DNA from: CAYPTY01 sp964413935
GTDB lineage: Bacteria; Bacteroidota; Rhodothermia; Balneolales; Balneolaceae
NCBI GenBank assembly: GCA_964413935.1
Contig: CAYPTY010000005.1
Coordinates: 62,001 to 126,000 of the forward strand
Direction: 5' to 3'
Length of the DNA stretch: 64,000 nucleotides
The translations under genes and the position numbers were made by a program. The notes beneath the pieces were generated by a model. The model had not been told where the DNA came from and made no database searches. It saw only the letters and a program-made list of their open reading frames with translations. Position 1 is the stretch's first letter. Each line of letters opens with the position of its first letter. Of the stretch, positions 35,418-44,617 are shown one piece after another.

Positions 35418-36071
35418 ATGCAATATCCAATCTTCTCCTCCATCATAAACACGATCGATGCCTCATTAACCAAGCGGGGCATAGCTACGAAAAAGTTTAA
35501 GACCTGGGAAGATAACAGAATTAATGCTTCCGGATTAGAGATAGCCATAAACCTGAGTCGCAGTTCAGAATACATTAAAACGCTTGCCATCAATCTGGAC
35601 TGGGATAAATTTAAAGAAGCGCGATTGGCCATCTTACTTGAAGGGATGGATAATCATCCGGTACTGAAAGAATTATCGGAAGAAGAAGTAAAAGTTCCGC
35701 CCATGGTGGATATTGAAATGGCCTGGCAGTTCGATGTGGAAAAATGTCAGCCAGTGCTGCCCGGGGTAACGGGTAATTATCGCATTGAAAATGCGAGTCG
35801 ATGGATGGAATCCATTTCACGCGAAATGAACGAACTGCTCACCAATGAAGAAATTATCACGCGCTGGCATGTAGAGGTGGACGGAGACCGCAAAGGTCGT
35901 TATCTCTCTGCCATTCACCTCATCTCCTATTTTCAGTACAACATGAGTGAACTGCATAATCTGAATGACATCAAGCATTTCCTGAATCTTCAGATTCATG
36001 ATTTGCTGAGAAAAGCGAACAAGGTCATTTATCAGTCGGATCACATTATTACTGAAACCATTGCCGCCTGA
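35418..36071 (+). CDS. Conserved-looking protein of unknown function
   Basis: A 217-residue soluble protein I do not recognise. The N-terminal half is mixed alpha/beta with a basic stretch (LTKRGIATKKFKTWEDNR). An acidic helix follows (LSEEEVKVPPMVD), then a central tryptophan-containing region (IEMAWQFDVEKCQPVL, SRWMESISREMNELL). The C-terminal third is helical with several histidines (NLNDIKHFLNLQIHDLLRK). No signal peptide, membrane segment or enzyme motif is seen. It is divergent from rqcH with a 25-base gap, so its promoter may lie in the rqcH coding region. It ends 3 bases before the minus-strand terminator of the micro-protein gene. Confidence 0.65.
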   Translation: MQYPIFSSIINTIDASLTKRGIATKKFKTWEDNRINASGLEIAINLSRSSEYIKTLAINLDWDKFKEARLAILLEGMDNHPVLKELSEEEVKVPPMVDIEMAWQFDVEKCQPVLPGVTGNYRIENASRWMESISREMNELLTNEEIITRWHVEVDGDRKGRYLSAIHLISYFQYNMSELHNLNDIKHFLNLQIHDLLRKANKVIYQSDHIITETIAA

Positions 36072-36073
36072 GC

Positions 36074-36104
36074 AAAAAAAAGGCTTCTTACGAGGTAAGA
36101 AGCC
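36074..36104 (-). terminator. Intrinsic terminator after the 30-residue micro-protein gene
   Basis: A perfect 10-bp stem GGCTTCTTAC / GTAAGAAGCC with a 3-base loop (36082-36104) is followed on the minus strand by eight T. It ends the minus-strand gene at 36111. On the plus strand no T-run follows, so it would serve the 35418 gene poorly. Confidence 0.9.
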
Positions 36105-36110
36105 GGAAAA

Positions 36111-36203
36111 TTACTTTTTCTTCTTATGTCTGTTTTTTCTCAGACGCTTTTTTCTTTTGTGCTTCGCAATCTTTGCACGCTTTCTTTTTTTACCGCTTGG
36201 CAT
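36111..36203 (-). CDS. 30-residue basic AURKAIP1/COX24-like micro-protein
   Basis: The frame reads MPSGKKRKRAKIAKHKRKKR followed by LRKNRHKKKK, 30 residues of which most are Lys or Arg. It matches the small AURKAIP1/COX24-type proteins conserved in the Bacteroidota group, relatives of a mitochondrial small-subunit protein, that are thought to bind the ribosome. The CATs and TAA are unambiguous and a strong terminator follows. It stands alone between the unknown gene and HU. The amount of homology cannot be measured here, but the sequence is almost identical to the family pattern I know. Confidence 0.85.
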   Translation of the reverse strand: MPSGKKRKRAKIAKHKRKKRLRKNRHKKKK

Positions 36204-36268
36204 GAATCAAAAAGTTTAATTGGCTGATTAAGGGCTGCAAATATACGAAGATTTGCCTAAAAAACTAT

Positions 36269-36562
36269 TCAGGATGCAATCAGCTGAGCCTGATTTACTG
36301 ATTCTTTAAATTCTTTGGATACCTTCAGTACCGGTACATGTTGTTCAGGTACAATCACTTCCTCGTTTGTTTTTGGATTACGGGCAACACGCTGGGCTCT
36401 CTGCACAACTTTAAAGCTGCCAAATCCACGAAGCTCAATGGTTTCTCCTCTTTTCATAGCGTCAATAACCGTCTCTAGAAAGCCTTTAACCACGGCTTCG
36501 GTTTCCACCTTGGTAAGTCCGGTTGAGGATGCGATGATATCTACAATATCTGCTTTTGTCAT
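36269..36562 (-). CDS. HU/IHF-family DNA-binding protein
   Basis: A 97-residue nucleoid protein. The N-terminal helices begin MTKADIVDIIASSTGLTK, followed by GETIELRGFGSFKVVQRAQR and the flexible beta-arm RNPKTNEEVIVPEQ, which wraps the minor groove. The arm has the usual RNPKT motif and a proline (P72) at the expected intercalating tip. HU-type and IHF-type cannot be separated by eye. It is a single gene with its promoter in the 209-base region shared with the divergent symporter. Confidence 0.93.
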   Translation of the reverse strand: MTKADIVDIIASSTGLTKVETEAVVKGFLETVIDAMKRGETIELRGFGSFKVVQRAQRVARNPKTNEEVIVPEQHVPVLKVSKEFKESVNQAQLIAS

Positions 36563-36771
36563 TGGTCTGATTTTTATTAAAACTCCTACTCACTGCACGA
36601 CTGCGTGATCAACTACGGTAAAAGGACACCAAAACCTAAATCGTTCACTTGAGCAGTATATTTTTTAACAAGGCCTTTGGAAGGTTCCTAAAATATTGTG
36701 TCAAAAATCCATTATACTTTCAACTTCTTGTTTCAGAGTAGACGAATACATAATTAACCTATTTATTACAG
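36563..36771. other. Divergent intergenic region between HU and the alanine symporter
   Basis: A 209-base AT-rich region that must hold promoters for both genes. I see a candidate TATACT (36714-36719) on the plus strand without a properly spaced -35 box, and no clear palindrome or riboswitch. Confidence 0.4.
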
Positions 36772-38409
36772 ATGGAAGTTTTTGAGAACGTAGTCCATTT
36801 TCTCAACGACCTAGTATGGTCCAAACCCTCCGCTTTTCCCCTGATGATTGCCGTACTTTTGGGATACGGTATCTTTATCACGCTAAGACTTGGCTTTGTT
36901 CAACTGCGCAGATTTGCCCATGGCATCAAAGTGGTAAGCGGTTACTATGACAGTGAGGAAGACACCGGAGATGTAAACCACTTTCAGGCCCTGACCACCG
37001 CCCTATCCGCAACGGTTGGTATCGGTAACATTGCCGGGGTAGCGATTGCCATTCATTACGGCGGACCGGGTGCTCTTGTATGGATGTGGCTCACAGCCTT
37101 TCTTGGAATGGCCGTAAAATACTCTGAATGCACGCTGGCCGTGAAGTATCGTGTTGTCAATGATGATGGCTCCGTTTCTGGCGGTCCTATGTATTACATC
37201 GAGAAGGGTCTTGGCCCGAACTGGAAATGGCTGGCTGCCGGTTTTGCAGGACTGGCCGTTATCTGTTCTTTTCTGACCGGTAATGCTGTACAGGCCAATA
37301 CCATTTCAGATGTGATGTATGCCGAATTCACCATTCCTGTGTGGGTTACCGGTATCGTATCAGCCCTGACCGTAGCCTTTGTCATCATTGGAGGGATCAA
37401 GCGAATAGGGAATGTAACGGCCAAACTTATGCCTTTGATGGCAACCATTTATATTCTTGGAGCCCTTACTATTCTGATTTTAAATTATGAAAATATCATC
37501 CCAAGCTTTGGCCTGATCTTTGAAAGCGCCTTCAAGCCTAAAGCCGGACTTTTCGGTGCCGGGTCCGGTGCTTTTATGGTAACCATGGTCTGGGGTATTA
37601 AACGGGGCCTCTTTTCAAATGAAGCCGGACAGGGATCGGCACCCATCGCCCATGGTGCTGCTAAAACAGAAGAACCGGTTCGTGAAGGCGTAGTTGCTCT
37701 TCTGGAGCCTTTCATTGACACCATTGTGGTGTGTACTATGACCGGTTTGGTTATTGTGTCTACCGGAGTATGGGATCAGCGGCATCCATCTGTTTTTGAA
37801 TCAAGCAGTGCGGACTACGAGTACACCATCGATAATGACGAACAGGTTTTGTTGGTTGATGATGGCAAAATCCTGAATGGGCGCATCAGCCGGAATGACG
37901 GTCCTGTAGCTGAGCTTTTCCTGGATGAGAGCAATACCCAACCTTTCAGCGGGCGCATCGAAGTACGAGATGGCCTCACTACCTTCATTACCTCTGCCGA
38001 GGAAGAAATCACCGTTTTGCATACGGCAACACTTGAAAACGGGGCACCCTTAACCACAGTGGCCTTTCAGAAAGGCTTGTCCCCTATTTTAGGCGGTAAA
38101 GGCGGTGGGTACATTGTTGCGGTCTGTGTTTTGTTGTTCGGGATCTCTACATCTATCAGCTGGAGTTATTATGGCGACCGCTCCATTCAATATCTTGCAG
38201 GCGACAATTCGATAATCTATTACAAGGTGATCTACATCATGATGCACTTTGTGGGGGCCGTTCTTACCCTTGAAACCGTCTGGGCCATCGGGGATATTGC
38301 CCTCGGGCTTATGACCTTCCCTAACCTGATCGGACTCTTTGCCCTATCAGGGGTGGTGGCCACCTCTTCAAAGGTGTACTTTGCCAAGATGAAAGAGCAA
38401 AAATCGTGA
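36772..38409 (+). CDS. Sodium:alanine symporter (AGCS family) with inserted soluble domain
   Basis: A 545-residue transporter with about 10-11 membrane helices. The family signatures are present: TALSATVGIGNIAGVAIAI (76-94), GGPGALVWMW and KRGLFSNEAGQGSAPIAH (277-294). It probably takes up alanine or glycine with Na+. Between helix LVIVSTGVW (326-334) and the segment GAPLTTVAFQKGL (424-436), where most relatives have a short loop, lies a roughly 90-residue beta-rich insertion. It contains two similar units, ILNGRISRNDG (367-377) and PFSGRIEVRDG (391-401). The stop overlaps upp by 4 bases (GTGA). Confidence 0.9.
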   Translation: MEVFENVVHFLNDLVWSKPSAFPLMIAVLLGYGIFITLRLGFVQLRRFAHGIKVVSGYYDSEEDTGDVNHFQALTTALSATVGIGNIAGVAIAIHYGGPGALVWMWLTAFLGMAVKYSECTLAVKYRVVNDDGSVSGGPMYYIEKGLGPNWKWLAAGFAGLAVICSFLTGNAVQANTISDVMYAEFTIPVWVTGIVSALTVAFVIIGGIKRIGNVTAKLMPLMATIYILGALTILILNYENIIPSFGLIFESAFKPKAGLFGAGSGAFMVTMVWGIKRGLFSNEAGQGSAPIAHGAAKTEEPVREGVVALLEPFIDTIVVCTMTGLVIVSTGVWDQRHPSVFESSSADYEYTIDNDEQVLLVDDGKILNGRISRNDGPVAELFLDESNTQPFSGRIEVRDGLTTFITSAEEEITVLHTATLENGAPLTTVAFQKGLSPILGGKGGGYIVAVCVLLFGISTSISWSYYGDRSIQYLAGDNSIIYYKVIYIMMHFVGAVLTLETVWAIGDIALGLMTFPNLIGLFALSGVVATSSKVYFAKMKEQKS

Positions 38410-39038
38410 ACAGAGCTGCTGTTCTTGATATTGACCATCCCATTATTGACCGCTATCTCACCATCCTGAGAGATAAAAACAGCGGAACCCAACAGTTTCG
38501 CAAGGCGATGGAAAATATTGCAACTATCTTGGCTTATCATGCCCTAGCCGATTTGCAGCTCTCGGAGAAAACCATTGAAACACCAATTCAGGAAACCACT
38601 GGATATGAAATCAGGGATGAGGTTTTTGTTATTCCTATCCTCAGAGCCGGTTTAAGTCTTGAGGATGGCATAATTCAGTTTATTCCAGATGCCAGAGTAG
38701 GCCATGTAGGTGTTTATCGGGATGAGGAAAGCCACCAGCCGGTAAATTATTACCACAATCTACCGGATGGCATTGAACGAGCCTATACCCTGGTTATTGA
38801 TCCCATGCTTGCAACAGGCGGGAGTGCCGTTCATACACTCAAGTTTCTCAAAGAACAGGGCGCCGTTAATATTCGGTTTGTGTGCCTGATTGCAGCTCCA
38901 GAGGGCATTGAGCACCTGCAGTCAGAACATCCCGAAGTGAAAATTATTACCGCCGCCATCGACGACCACCTGAACGACCAAGCCTATATCGTACCTGGGC
39001 TTGGAGATGCCGGAGACCGCTATTTTGGCACAACTTAA
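38406..39038 (+). CDS. upp: Uracil phosphoribosyltransferase
   Basis: A 210-residue salvage enzyme making UMP from uracil and PRPP. The PRPP-binding loop is VIDPMLATGGSA (about 121-132), and the uracil-binding segments PILRAGLSLEDG and YIVPGLGDAGDRYFGT near the C-terminus are intact. The start is GTG 38406, whose GTGA overlaps the symporter stop; this gives the conserved N-terminal HPIIDRYLTILRD in the right place. The 3' end overlaps lptC. The association of uracil salvage with an amino acid symporter and LPS export genes seems to be only a shared transcript. Confidence 0.95.
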   Translation: MNRAAVLDIDHPIIDRYLTILRDKNSGTQQFRKAMENIATILAYHALADLQLSEKTIETPIQETTGYEIRDEVFVIPILRAGLSLEDGIIQFIPDARVGHVGVYRDEESHQPVNYYHNLPDGIERAYTLVIDPMLATGGSAVHTLKFLKEQGAVNIRFVCLIAAPEGIEHLQSEHPEVKIITAAIDDHLNDQAYIVPGLGDAGDRYFGTT

Positions 39039-39582
39039 GTCCTGCATCCTTTTTACGGCTAGTCTTTTTTGGCTGCTCGGCTGTACAGATCTGTCGGAAT
39101 ATGACCGTGTACAGATACAGGAAGCCTTGGCTGATTCACTCATTGCGACCACGGAAAGCAATGAAGTCTTCATCCGGTTTTTTGAGAAAGAGAAGCTCAA
39201 GCTTCAGATCAGGGCCGGTAGTGCTGAAAGCCTGACGAACGCCGGAAATTCACGAACCCGTTTTAGCGGTGAAGTAGAGATCGAAATATTTGATGAGGAG
39301 TTGAATCCTTCTACCCGGGTAAGCGCCAACCGGGCCATCTACTATCCGGATAAATCAGAATTTGAGTTGTTTGAGGAGGTTTTTGTGCTCACCTCAGACA
39401 GCAGCAGACTTCGTACCGAGTACCTGAAATGGCAGCGGAAATCCGGTGCCATCAGTTCTCCAGAGTTTGTAATCATTGTAACTCCGGTCGATAGTATTGC
39501 CGGCAGTGGCTTTATCGGGAAAGACGACCTCAGCGAGTACAATATTGCTGAAGGATCCGGAGTAACCACCATCAATAACTGA
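39007..39582 (+). CDS. lptC: LptC-like LPS export protein (lipoprotein-type N-terminus)
   Basis: A 191-residue protein with an N-terminal hydrophobic segment ending WLLGC, a lipobox, then an LptC/OstA-type jelly-roll (RFSGEVEIEIFDEELN, RVSANRAIYYPDKSEFELFE, RTEYLKWQRKSGAI). LptC anchors the periplasmic LPS bridge to LptBFG. I start at ATG 39007, which overlaps upp by 32 bases. A TTG at 39025 with GGAG 9 bases upstream would give a tighter signal peptide (AQLKSCILFTASLFWLLGC) and is a good alternative. An earlier TTG at 39001 is less likely. The next gene, 14 bases on, is a larger OstA-type protein, as expected for an lpt pair. Confidence 0.82.
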   Translation: MPETAILAQLKSCILFTASLFWLLGCTDLSEYDRVQIQEALADSLIATTESNEVFIRFFEKEKLKLQIRAGSAESLTNAGNSRTRFSGEVEIEIFDEELNPSTRVSANRAIYYPDKSEFELFEEVFVLTSDSSRLRTEYLKWQRKSGAISSPEFVIIVTPVDSIAGSGFIGKDDLSEYNIAEGSGVTTINN

Positions 39583-39596
39583 CCACTGTATCAATT

Positions 39597-41009
39597 ATGG
39601 GCCGTGATCTGCGATATCACTTCCTGCTCTTTTTTATGCTGATGCCCGTTCTGCTATCTGCCCAGAATACCTCTCAGGTCAGAATCCTTTCCTCAAGCAG
39701 TTTATCACTGGAGAACGTCGGTGGTGAACAAATTCAGAAGATCATTGATGCTGAGGTGAGTGCTGAAAATTTCCGCATCCTGGCCGACAGCGCTGTTAAA
39801 TTCGTGAACCGAAGTGAATTCCGGGCCTTTGGCAACATCGAAATAGAAACCGAAGGAAAATGGATCTGGGCCGACAGCCTGTATTATTTTATCGATACAG
39901 ACTATAGTCGACTCAGAGGCCGTGTAATTATTGCAACCGACAGCAGTACCATTTTTTCCAACGCAGTGGATTATCTTTTTGCGCTGGAAATTGCCCGTTT
40001 TCTGGATTTTGTTCGTCTGGAAGATCAAAGCGGGGTTCTGACGGCTAGGGAAGGCGATTACTTCCAGAAACAGGACAGCGCTGTTTTCAGAAATCAGGTT
40101 CAGCTGGTCGACAGCGCTCAGTATGCCCGGGGCGACAGTCTGCTCATTAACCGAAGTTCTGAACGTTTTGAGTTTTTCGGAAATGTGTTTGCCTCAGACA
40201 GTACCAACAATACCATCTTCTCATCGGATTATATGAGCGGGGATTCCACCGGTAACCGGTCTCTGATGGGGCAATCCTATCTGCGCAATATCAATTCGGA
40301 CAGTACCGAGTCTGATACTACGCACATTAATGCAGAGATCATTCGTGTGCGTCAGGATTCTACCTACAGGATAACAGAGGCCATAGATTCAGTGCGCATC
40401 TGGTCTCCTGAATTTTCTGCCGTTGCCGACAGCAGTATACTGGATGACCGGCAGGAGCTGGTTGAGCTTTTTCTAAATCCTAAAGTCTGGTATGATAATG
40501 TTCAGCTTAGCGGGAGCTACATTAGGGTAACTTTTGACTCATCTTCCATACAGCAGCTGGATGCATATCCCGAGCCTTTTGCTGTGGCGGAAGATTCGGC
40601 CAGCGGGAGGCTGAATCAGATTACAGGAGACTCCCTCAGGGCTGATTTTGAGATGGGTAGTTTGTCTACGATTTCTGTCTTCCCGACCAATGCGGTGCTT
40701 TTTCATTCAGTGGATGAAGAAGGTAAATCGGACGGCGCCATTGAATTCAATGCCCTTCAGCGCACCGTTCTGTATTTCAGTGAATCGGGTATTGATTCCG
40801 TGGTTTCCGTGAAATCGGTGGATGGAATTTATATCCCGGAATTTGAAGATCTTTCCGGACGACAGCTGGATGGATTTGTCTGGACGCCGGAATTACGTCC
40901 GGTTAAGCCGGTGAAAACTATTCCCGGCGAAAGGGATGGATTGCTGCCTCAGGTCCCATTCCCGCTGCCCATGCGCTATCAGGATTATCTGAGGCGCGAG
41001 AATAACTGA
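39597..41009 (+). CDS. OstA/LptA-like LPS transport protein
   Basis: A 470-residue secreted protein with signal peptide MGRDLRYHFLLFFMLMPVLLSAQ, then several OstA-type repeats in which each strand pair tracks DSLYYF, GDYFQKQDSAVFRNQVQLVD, SERFEFFGNVFASDS and LFLNPKVWYDNVQLSG. It is much longer than proteobacterial LptA and resembles the large OstA-like proteins of Bacteroidota that probably serve as the periplasmic LPS bridge. It follows lptC by 14 bases and ends the plus-strand run symporter-upp-lptC. It converges on the response regulator at 41015 with a 5-base gap, and I see no terminator there. Confidence 0.82.
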   Translation: MGRDLRYHFLLFFMLMPVLLSAQNTSQVRILSSSSLSLENVGGEQIQKIIDAEVSAENFRILADSAVKFVNRSEFRAFGNIEIETEGKWIWADSLYYFIDTDYSRLRGRVIIATDSSTIFSNAVDYLFALEIARFLDFVRLEDQSGVLTAREGDYFQKQDSAVFRNQVQLVDSAQYARGDSLLINRSSERFEFFGNVFASDSTNNTIFSSDYMSGDSTGNRSLMGQSYLRNINSDSTESDTTHINAEIIRVRQDSTYRITEAIDSVRIWSPEFSAVADSSILDDRQELVELFLNPKVWYDNVQLSGSYIRVTFDSSSIQQLDAYPEPFAVAEDSASGRLNQITGDSLRADFEMGSLSTISVFPTNAVLFHSVDEEGKSDGAIEFNALQRTVLYFSESGIDSVVSVKSVDGIYIPEFEDLSGRQLDGFVWTPELRPVKPVKTIPGERDGLLPQVPFPLPMRYQDYLRRENN

Positions 41010-41014
41010 CATTC

Positions 41015-41386
41015 TCAGGAAGCCAGTGCCTTCTTAACCTCGTCCAGAATCAGAGGCACATCGTAGGGTTTCTGCATATAATTTGTGACCAGCCCTGCTT
41101 CTATGGCGTTCTGAACGCGATTATCCATATCATAACCGGAGATGATCATATAGGGACGATGATTGTATTCCGCCTTAGCCTTGTTCACGAATTCAAGTCC
41201 ATCCATTTTGGGCATTTTCATGTCGGAGATAATCACGTGGATGCCGGGATTCTTCTCCAGCAATTCCAGCGCCTCCTCACCCGAAGAAGAGGTGAGTACC
41301 TCGAAATGCGGGGCCATGAGTTTACTGAAGAGCATCAGGTTCAGGGGCTCATCGTCAACGTATAGTAATATTTTTTTCTCCGGCAT
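41015..41386 (-). CDS. Single-domain response regulator
   Basis: A 123-residue CheY-like receiver with acidic pocket D11/D12, phospho-acceptor D55 (ISDMKMPKMDG), the conserved threonine/serine position in MIISGYD and the lysine in MQKPYD near residue 105. There is no output domain. It follows the Reg_prop histidine kinase by 21 bases, so it is the likely phosphate acceptor of that kinase or a relay intermediate to another protein. The start MPEKKILLYV fits the family. Confidence 0.92.
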   Translation of the reverse strand: MPEKKILLYVDDEPLNLMLFSKLMAPHFEVLTSSSGEEALELLEKNPGIHVIISDMKMPKMDGLEFVNKAKAEYNHRPYMIISGYDMDNRVQNAIEAGLVTNYMQKPYDVPLILDEVKKALAS

Positions 41387-41407
41387 GGCGACTTCTTTCT
41401 TGAATAG

Positions 41408-44400
41408 TTAGTGAGATTTGAAGGCATTCAGCTTAACCGCTACAGTAGTTCCTTTTCCAACTTCTGACTCGTACCTGATCTCGCCTTCATGCTCTTCAAT
41501 GATATTAAAAACTATGGATAAACCAAGCCCCGTTCCCTTACCCGGATCTTTGGTGGTAAAAAAGGGATCAAAAATTTTATTCAGATGTTCCTGAGGGATC
41601 CCATTGCCCGTATCTGTAATTTTAACATGCACTTTATTTTTGTATCGACGGGTGCTGATACGGATTTCACCTTTGCCTTCAATTGCCTGTATGGCATTTA
41701 CCAGCAGGTTCGTGAATACCTGGTAAAGTTTGCTTTCATTGCCGACCACAAACAGTTCATTTTCTGAGTTGTATTCTCTTTGAATTTCTATCCTGCTTTT
41801 ATATTCGTAGTGCAGGATAGTGAGACAGTCTTCAAGCAGTTTATGGATATTTACCTCTTCATCCATCTTAGCCTGAGAGCGACTGAAAGCATTCATGCTT
41901 CGGATGATCTTAACGATGCGTTCAACGCCCACCTCAATACTGCCCATCAGTTCCTTATACAGCCCTTTATCCTCTACAACAATACGATCGCCCTCCTCTG
42001 AGGTCAGGCCTTTGATAAGCTCAGCCCCGGCCTGAATGAAGTTTACGGGATTATTAATCTCGTGGGCAATACCAGCAGTCATCACACCCAGGGCGGCCAT
42101 TTTTTCGGATTGCACTAATTGCAATTGAGTTTGCTCCAGCTCATTTATCGTTTGCTGAAGTGATTTATTTTTTTTCTCAATCTCAGCCGTGGCTTCATCC
42201 ACTTCTTTTTTCAGCGCCTCTTGTTTTCGAAGAACCAGGTAATATCGAAATCTGAATCCGGCTATAAACAGAAGAACCAATCCCATTGCAGATAACAGAA
42301 TAAACCACCATTTACCTGTCAGAGACTGATCAACAGAAAAGGAATACAGAAGAGGTTGACTCCAGTCACTGTTTTCATTTCTGGCCTGCAGAATAAAGGT
42401 GTAATCTCCATGCCTGAGGGCATCATAAATGACTTCCGTTTCACCCGAATTGCTGGCGTAGCGCCAGTTTTCACTCAGACCAGCCAGTTTATATCGATAG
42501 GTGATGATATCATCGTCCTGAAAGGATATGCCCCGGTAGTTAATGCTGATGGAATTGGAGTGATATGGTAAAAGTGGATTCTCTGTTTGCAGCAAATTTT
42601 CTCCGTCGGCTGCCCGGATGGATTCAAAACCGAGTACCGGAGTAGTCTCATTGCTAAGATCTTCCTCATCATTGTATATACTGAGTCCGAGTTCGGTACC
42701 AATCCAGATTTTATTTCTGCTGTCTTTGATGAATGCATTCCGGTTCACTTCATTACCCACCAGTCCCTGACCACGGCGGTAAAATCGGGTGTTGCTCCCA
42801 TCAAAATGATATATGCCATTAAAGGTGCCGACCCAGAGATGGCTTTTGTGATCGGTGAGCACAGAAAAACTGGTTTCTTCAAAGGGCAGATCCTGTCGAT
42901 ATGGAACCAGTTTATCTCCAGCGATGACAGCAAGTCCCCCTGCGGTTGCCACAAAAAACTGCCCGCGCCAGCGGGTTATCGAATAGGTATTATTGTAGGG
43001 GCGGAAATCTGATCGATAGGTTTTTAATTCACCATCCGCATACAGCTGAACCCCGACATCGGCCGTCAGCAAGGCAAGGTATTGATCGTCCAGATTGATA
43101 AGGTTCCGGATAAGACCGGATTCGGATGTGAGTACTTCGTTTAGAACCCGGCCTTTCATTTCGAATAAACTCAATCCATCGGTTACATACTGTTCTCCAC
43201 GGTAACTTTCAATACTGGTAATTCCGTCTATTTTACGATTGAATACAACCGGACTCAGATAATTCTGGGTGAGCTCAAACAATCCACTCTGATTGGCAGC
43301 GATGAGGATGTCGCCCTGACCGCTTTCTGCAATATCCAGAATGCGAACGTTCAGCAGGTCCCGTTCTGAGGGTAATTCAACAGTTCGGATGATTTTACCA
43401 TCCCTGAAAATATTCAGATGGTTCACATTGGAAACATACATACTACCATCCGAGGCTTCGAAAACGGTGGTTACTTCATCATCCGCAAGACCACTGTCCC
43501 TATTGTAATTTTCGAACTTGAGTAGATTGAATTTGAATAGTCCCCTGTTATCCACCGACCAGATATTATTTTCACGGTCCAGCAAGATTCGGTTTGAGAG
43601 TATATTCTGCTGCCGACCTTTAATGGCCATGACCCTTGTTTCTCCGGTTTCCTCATCCACCATACGCAGCGGGGATAAAGAGTGATAAAAGATGCGGTCA
43701 CGGTTATCAACAACCAGCGAGTGCCTGTTATAAAAGGAACGGATATCCAGCCCGGTCTCATCCGTGATTAAATTCCATTCTCCATTCTCCACAAATCCCA
43801 GCCATTTAAATCCCAGAAAATACATCCGTTTATCTTTGGGCTGCATTAGTAAAATATGCTTATCCTCTGGCAGGAATGGATGATACCGGCTCAGTGACAG
43901 TTTGCCATCATTAAATTCAAACTGCCCCTCCATTGCATTCAGATAAAAGACTGAATCTACAAGCTGAATAGAGTTGAATCCACTTTCGGAGTCGACTTCA
44001 GCAACCGGGTATGCTTTCCAGGCCGAATCACTGCTCACTCGATGATAAACCTGATTAGTCCATCCCATCAGGATCTCGTGCCCATCCGGATGAACGGCTA
44101 CATCGAACAGGAAAGAACTGAAGGGAATCAATTTATTCGGCAGATGCTCACATGTCCACTTTTCACTTCTGTAGCTACAGAGTAGCGGTGTACTTTGATG
44201 GAGTCCCATCAACCAGATACTACCATCCGCAGCTTTCCGAATACGTGTAGTCTGATCGTGCGGAAGATTCAGGCTATCGGGAAAAACAGTCCAGTTGTGG
44301 GCATCATAAACGGTGATTCCGTTCGAAGTTACAAACCACATCTCACCATTATCTGCCTGAATGGCATCAAAGATAGCATTCGAAGGCAAACCGTCTTTGG

Positions 44401-44485
44401 TGGTATATACCTTAGCCGGATAGAACTGGGCATGAGCTTCAACCGAGACAAAAGCCAGCAAAAAGATGAACAGCTTAGTTTTCAT
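41408..44485 (-). CDS. Reg_prop two-component sensor histidine kinase
   Basis: A 1025-residue sensor. After a signal peptide (to about HAQ20) comes a 14-bladed type of double propeller made of Reg_prop repeats (about 25-620; examples DGLPSNAIFDAIQADNGEMW, DNRGLFKFN, DGIYHFDG-like blades), then a Y_Y_Y domain (about 635-710), one membrane helix (726-746), a coiled coil (750-795) and a HisKA/HATPase core with H808 in GIAHEINNP and N, D and G boxes (NLLVNAIQAIEG, DTGNGIP, GKGTGLGLSI). It is not a hybrid: no receiver or AraC domain is attached. Such sensors often detect polysaccharide or other extracellular ligands; the ligand here is unknown. Confidence 0.9.
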   Translation of the reverse strand: MKTKLFIFLLAFVSVEAHAQFYPAKVYTTKDGLPSNAIFDAIQADNGEMWFVTSNGITVYDAHNWTVFPDSLNLPHDQTTRIRKAADGSIWLMGLHQSTPLLCSYRSEKWTCEHLPNKLIPFSSFLFDVAVHPDGHEILMGWTNQVYHRVSSDSAWKAYPVAEVDSESGFNSIQLVDSVFYLNAMEGQFEFNDGKLSLSRYHPFLPEDKHILLMQPKDKRMYFLGFKWLGFVENGEWNLITDETGLDIRSFYNRHSLVVDNRDRIFYHSLSPLRMVDEETGETRVMAIKGRQQNILSNRILLDRENNIWSVDNRGLFKFNLLKFENYNRDSGLADDEVTTVFEASDGSMYVSNVNHLNIFRDGKIIRTVELPSERDLLNVRILDIAESGQGDILIAANQSGLFELTQNYLSPVVFNRKIDGITSIESYRGEQYVTDGLSLFEMKGRVLNEVLTSESGLIRNLINLDDQYLALLTADVGVQLYADGELKTYRSDFRPYNNTYSITRWRGQFFVATAGGLAVIAGDKLVPYRQDLPFEETSFSVLTDHKSHLWVGTFNGIYHFDGSNTRFYRRGQGLVGNEVNRNAFIKDSRNKIWIGTELGLSIYNDEEDLSNETTPVLGFESIRAADGENLLQTENPLLPYHSNSISINYRGISFQDDDIITYRYKLAGLSENWRYASNSGETEVIYDALRHGDYTFILQARNENSDWSQPLLYSFSVDQSLTGKWWFILLSAMGLVLLFIAGFRFRYYLVLRKQEALKKEVDEATAEIEKKNKSLQQTINELEQTQLQLVQSEKMAALGVMTAGIAHEINNPVNFIQAGAELIKGLTSEEGDRIVVEDKGLYKELMGSIEVGVERIVKIIRSMNAFSRSQAKMDEEVNIHKLLEDCLTILHYEYKSRIEIQREYNSENELFVVGNESKLYQVFTNLLVNAIQAIEGKGEIRISTRRYKNKVHVKITDTGNGIPQEHLNKIFDPFFTTKDPGKGTGLGLSIVFNIIEEHEGEIRYESEVGKGTTVAVKLNAFKSH

Positions 44486-44617
44486 TCTAAAGATATACTG
44501 AAACGGAATCTTGACTCACCAAAGAAAATAAAATGAAATTCAATTCCCTATTTTATCGGTAGAAATAACACTGAGCTAATTTTATTTCGATCTATTTTAA
44601 AACCTGTTTATTTCCGC

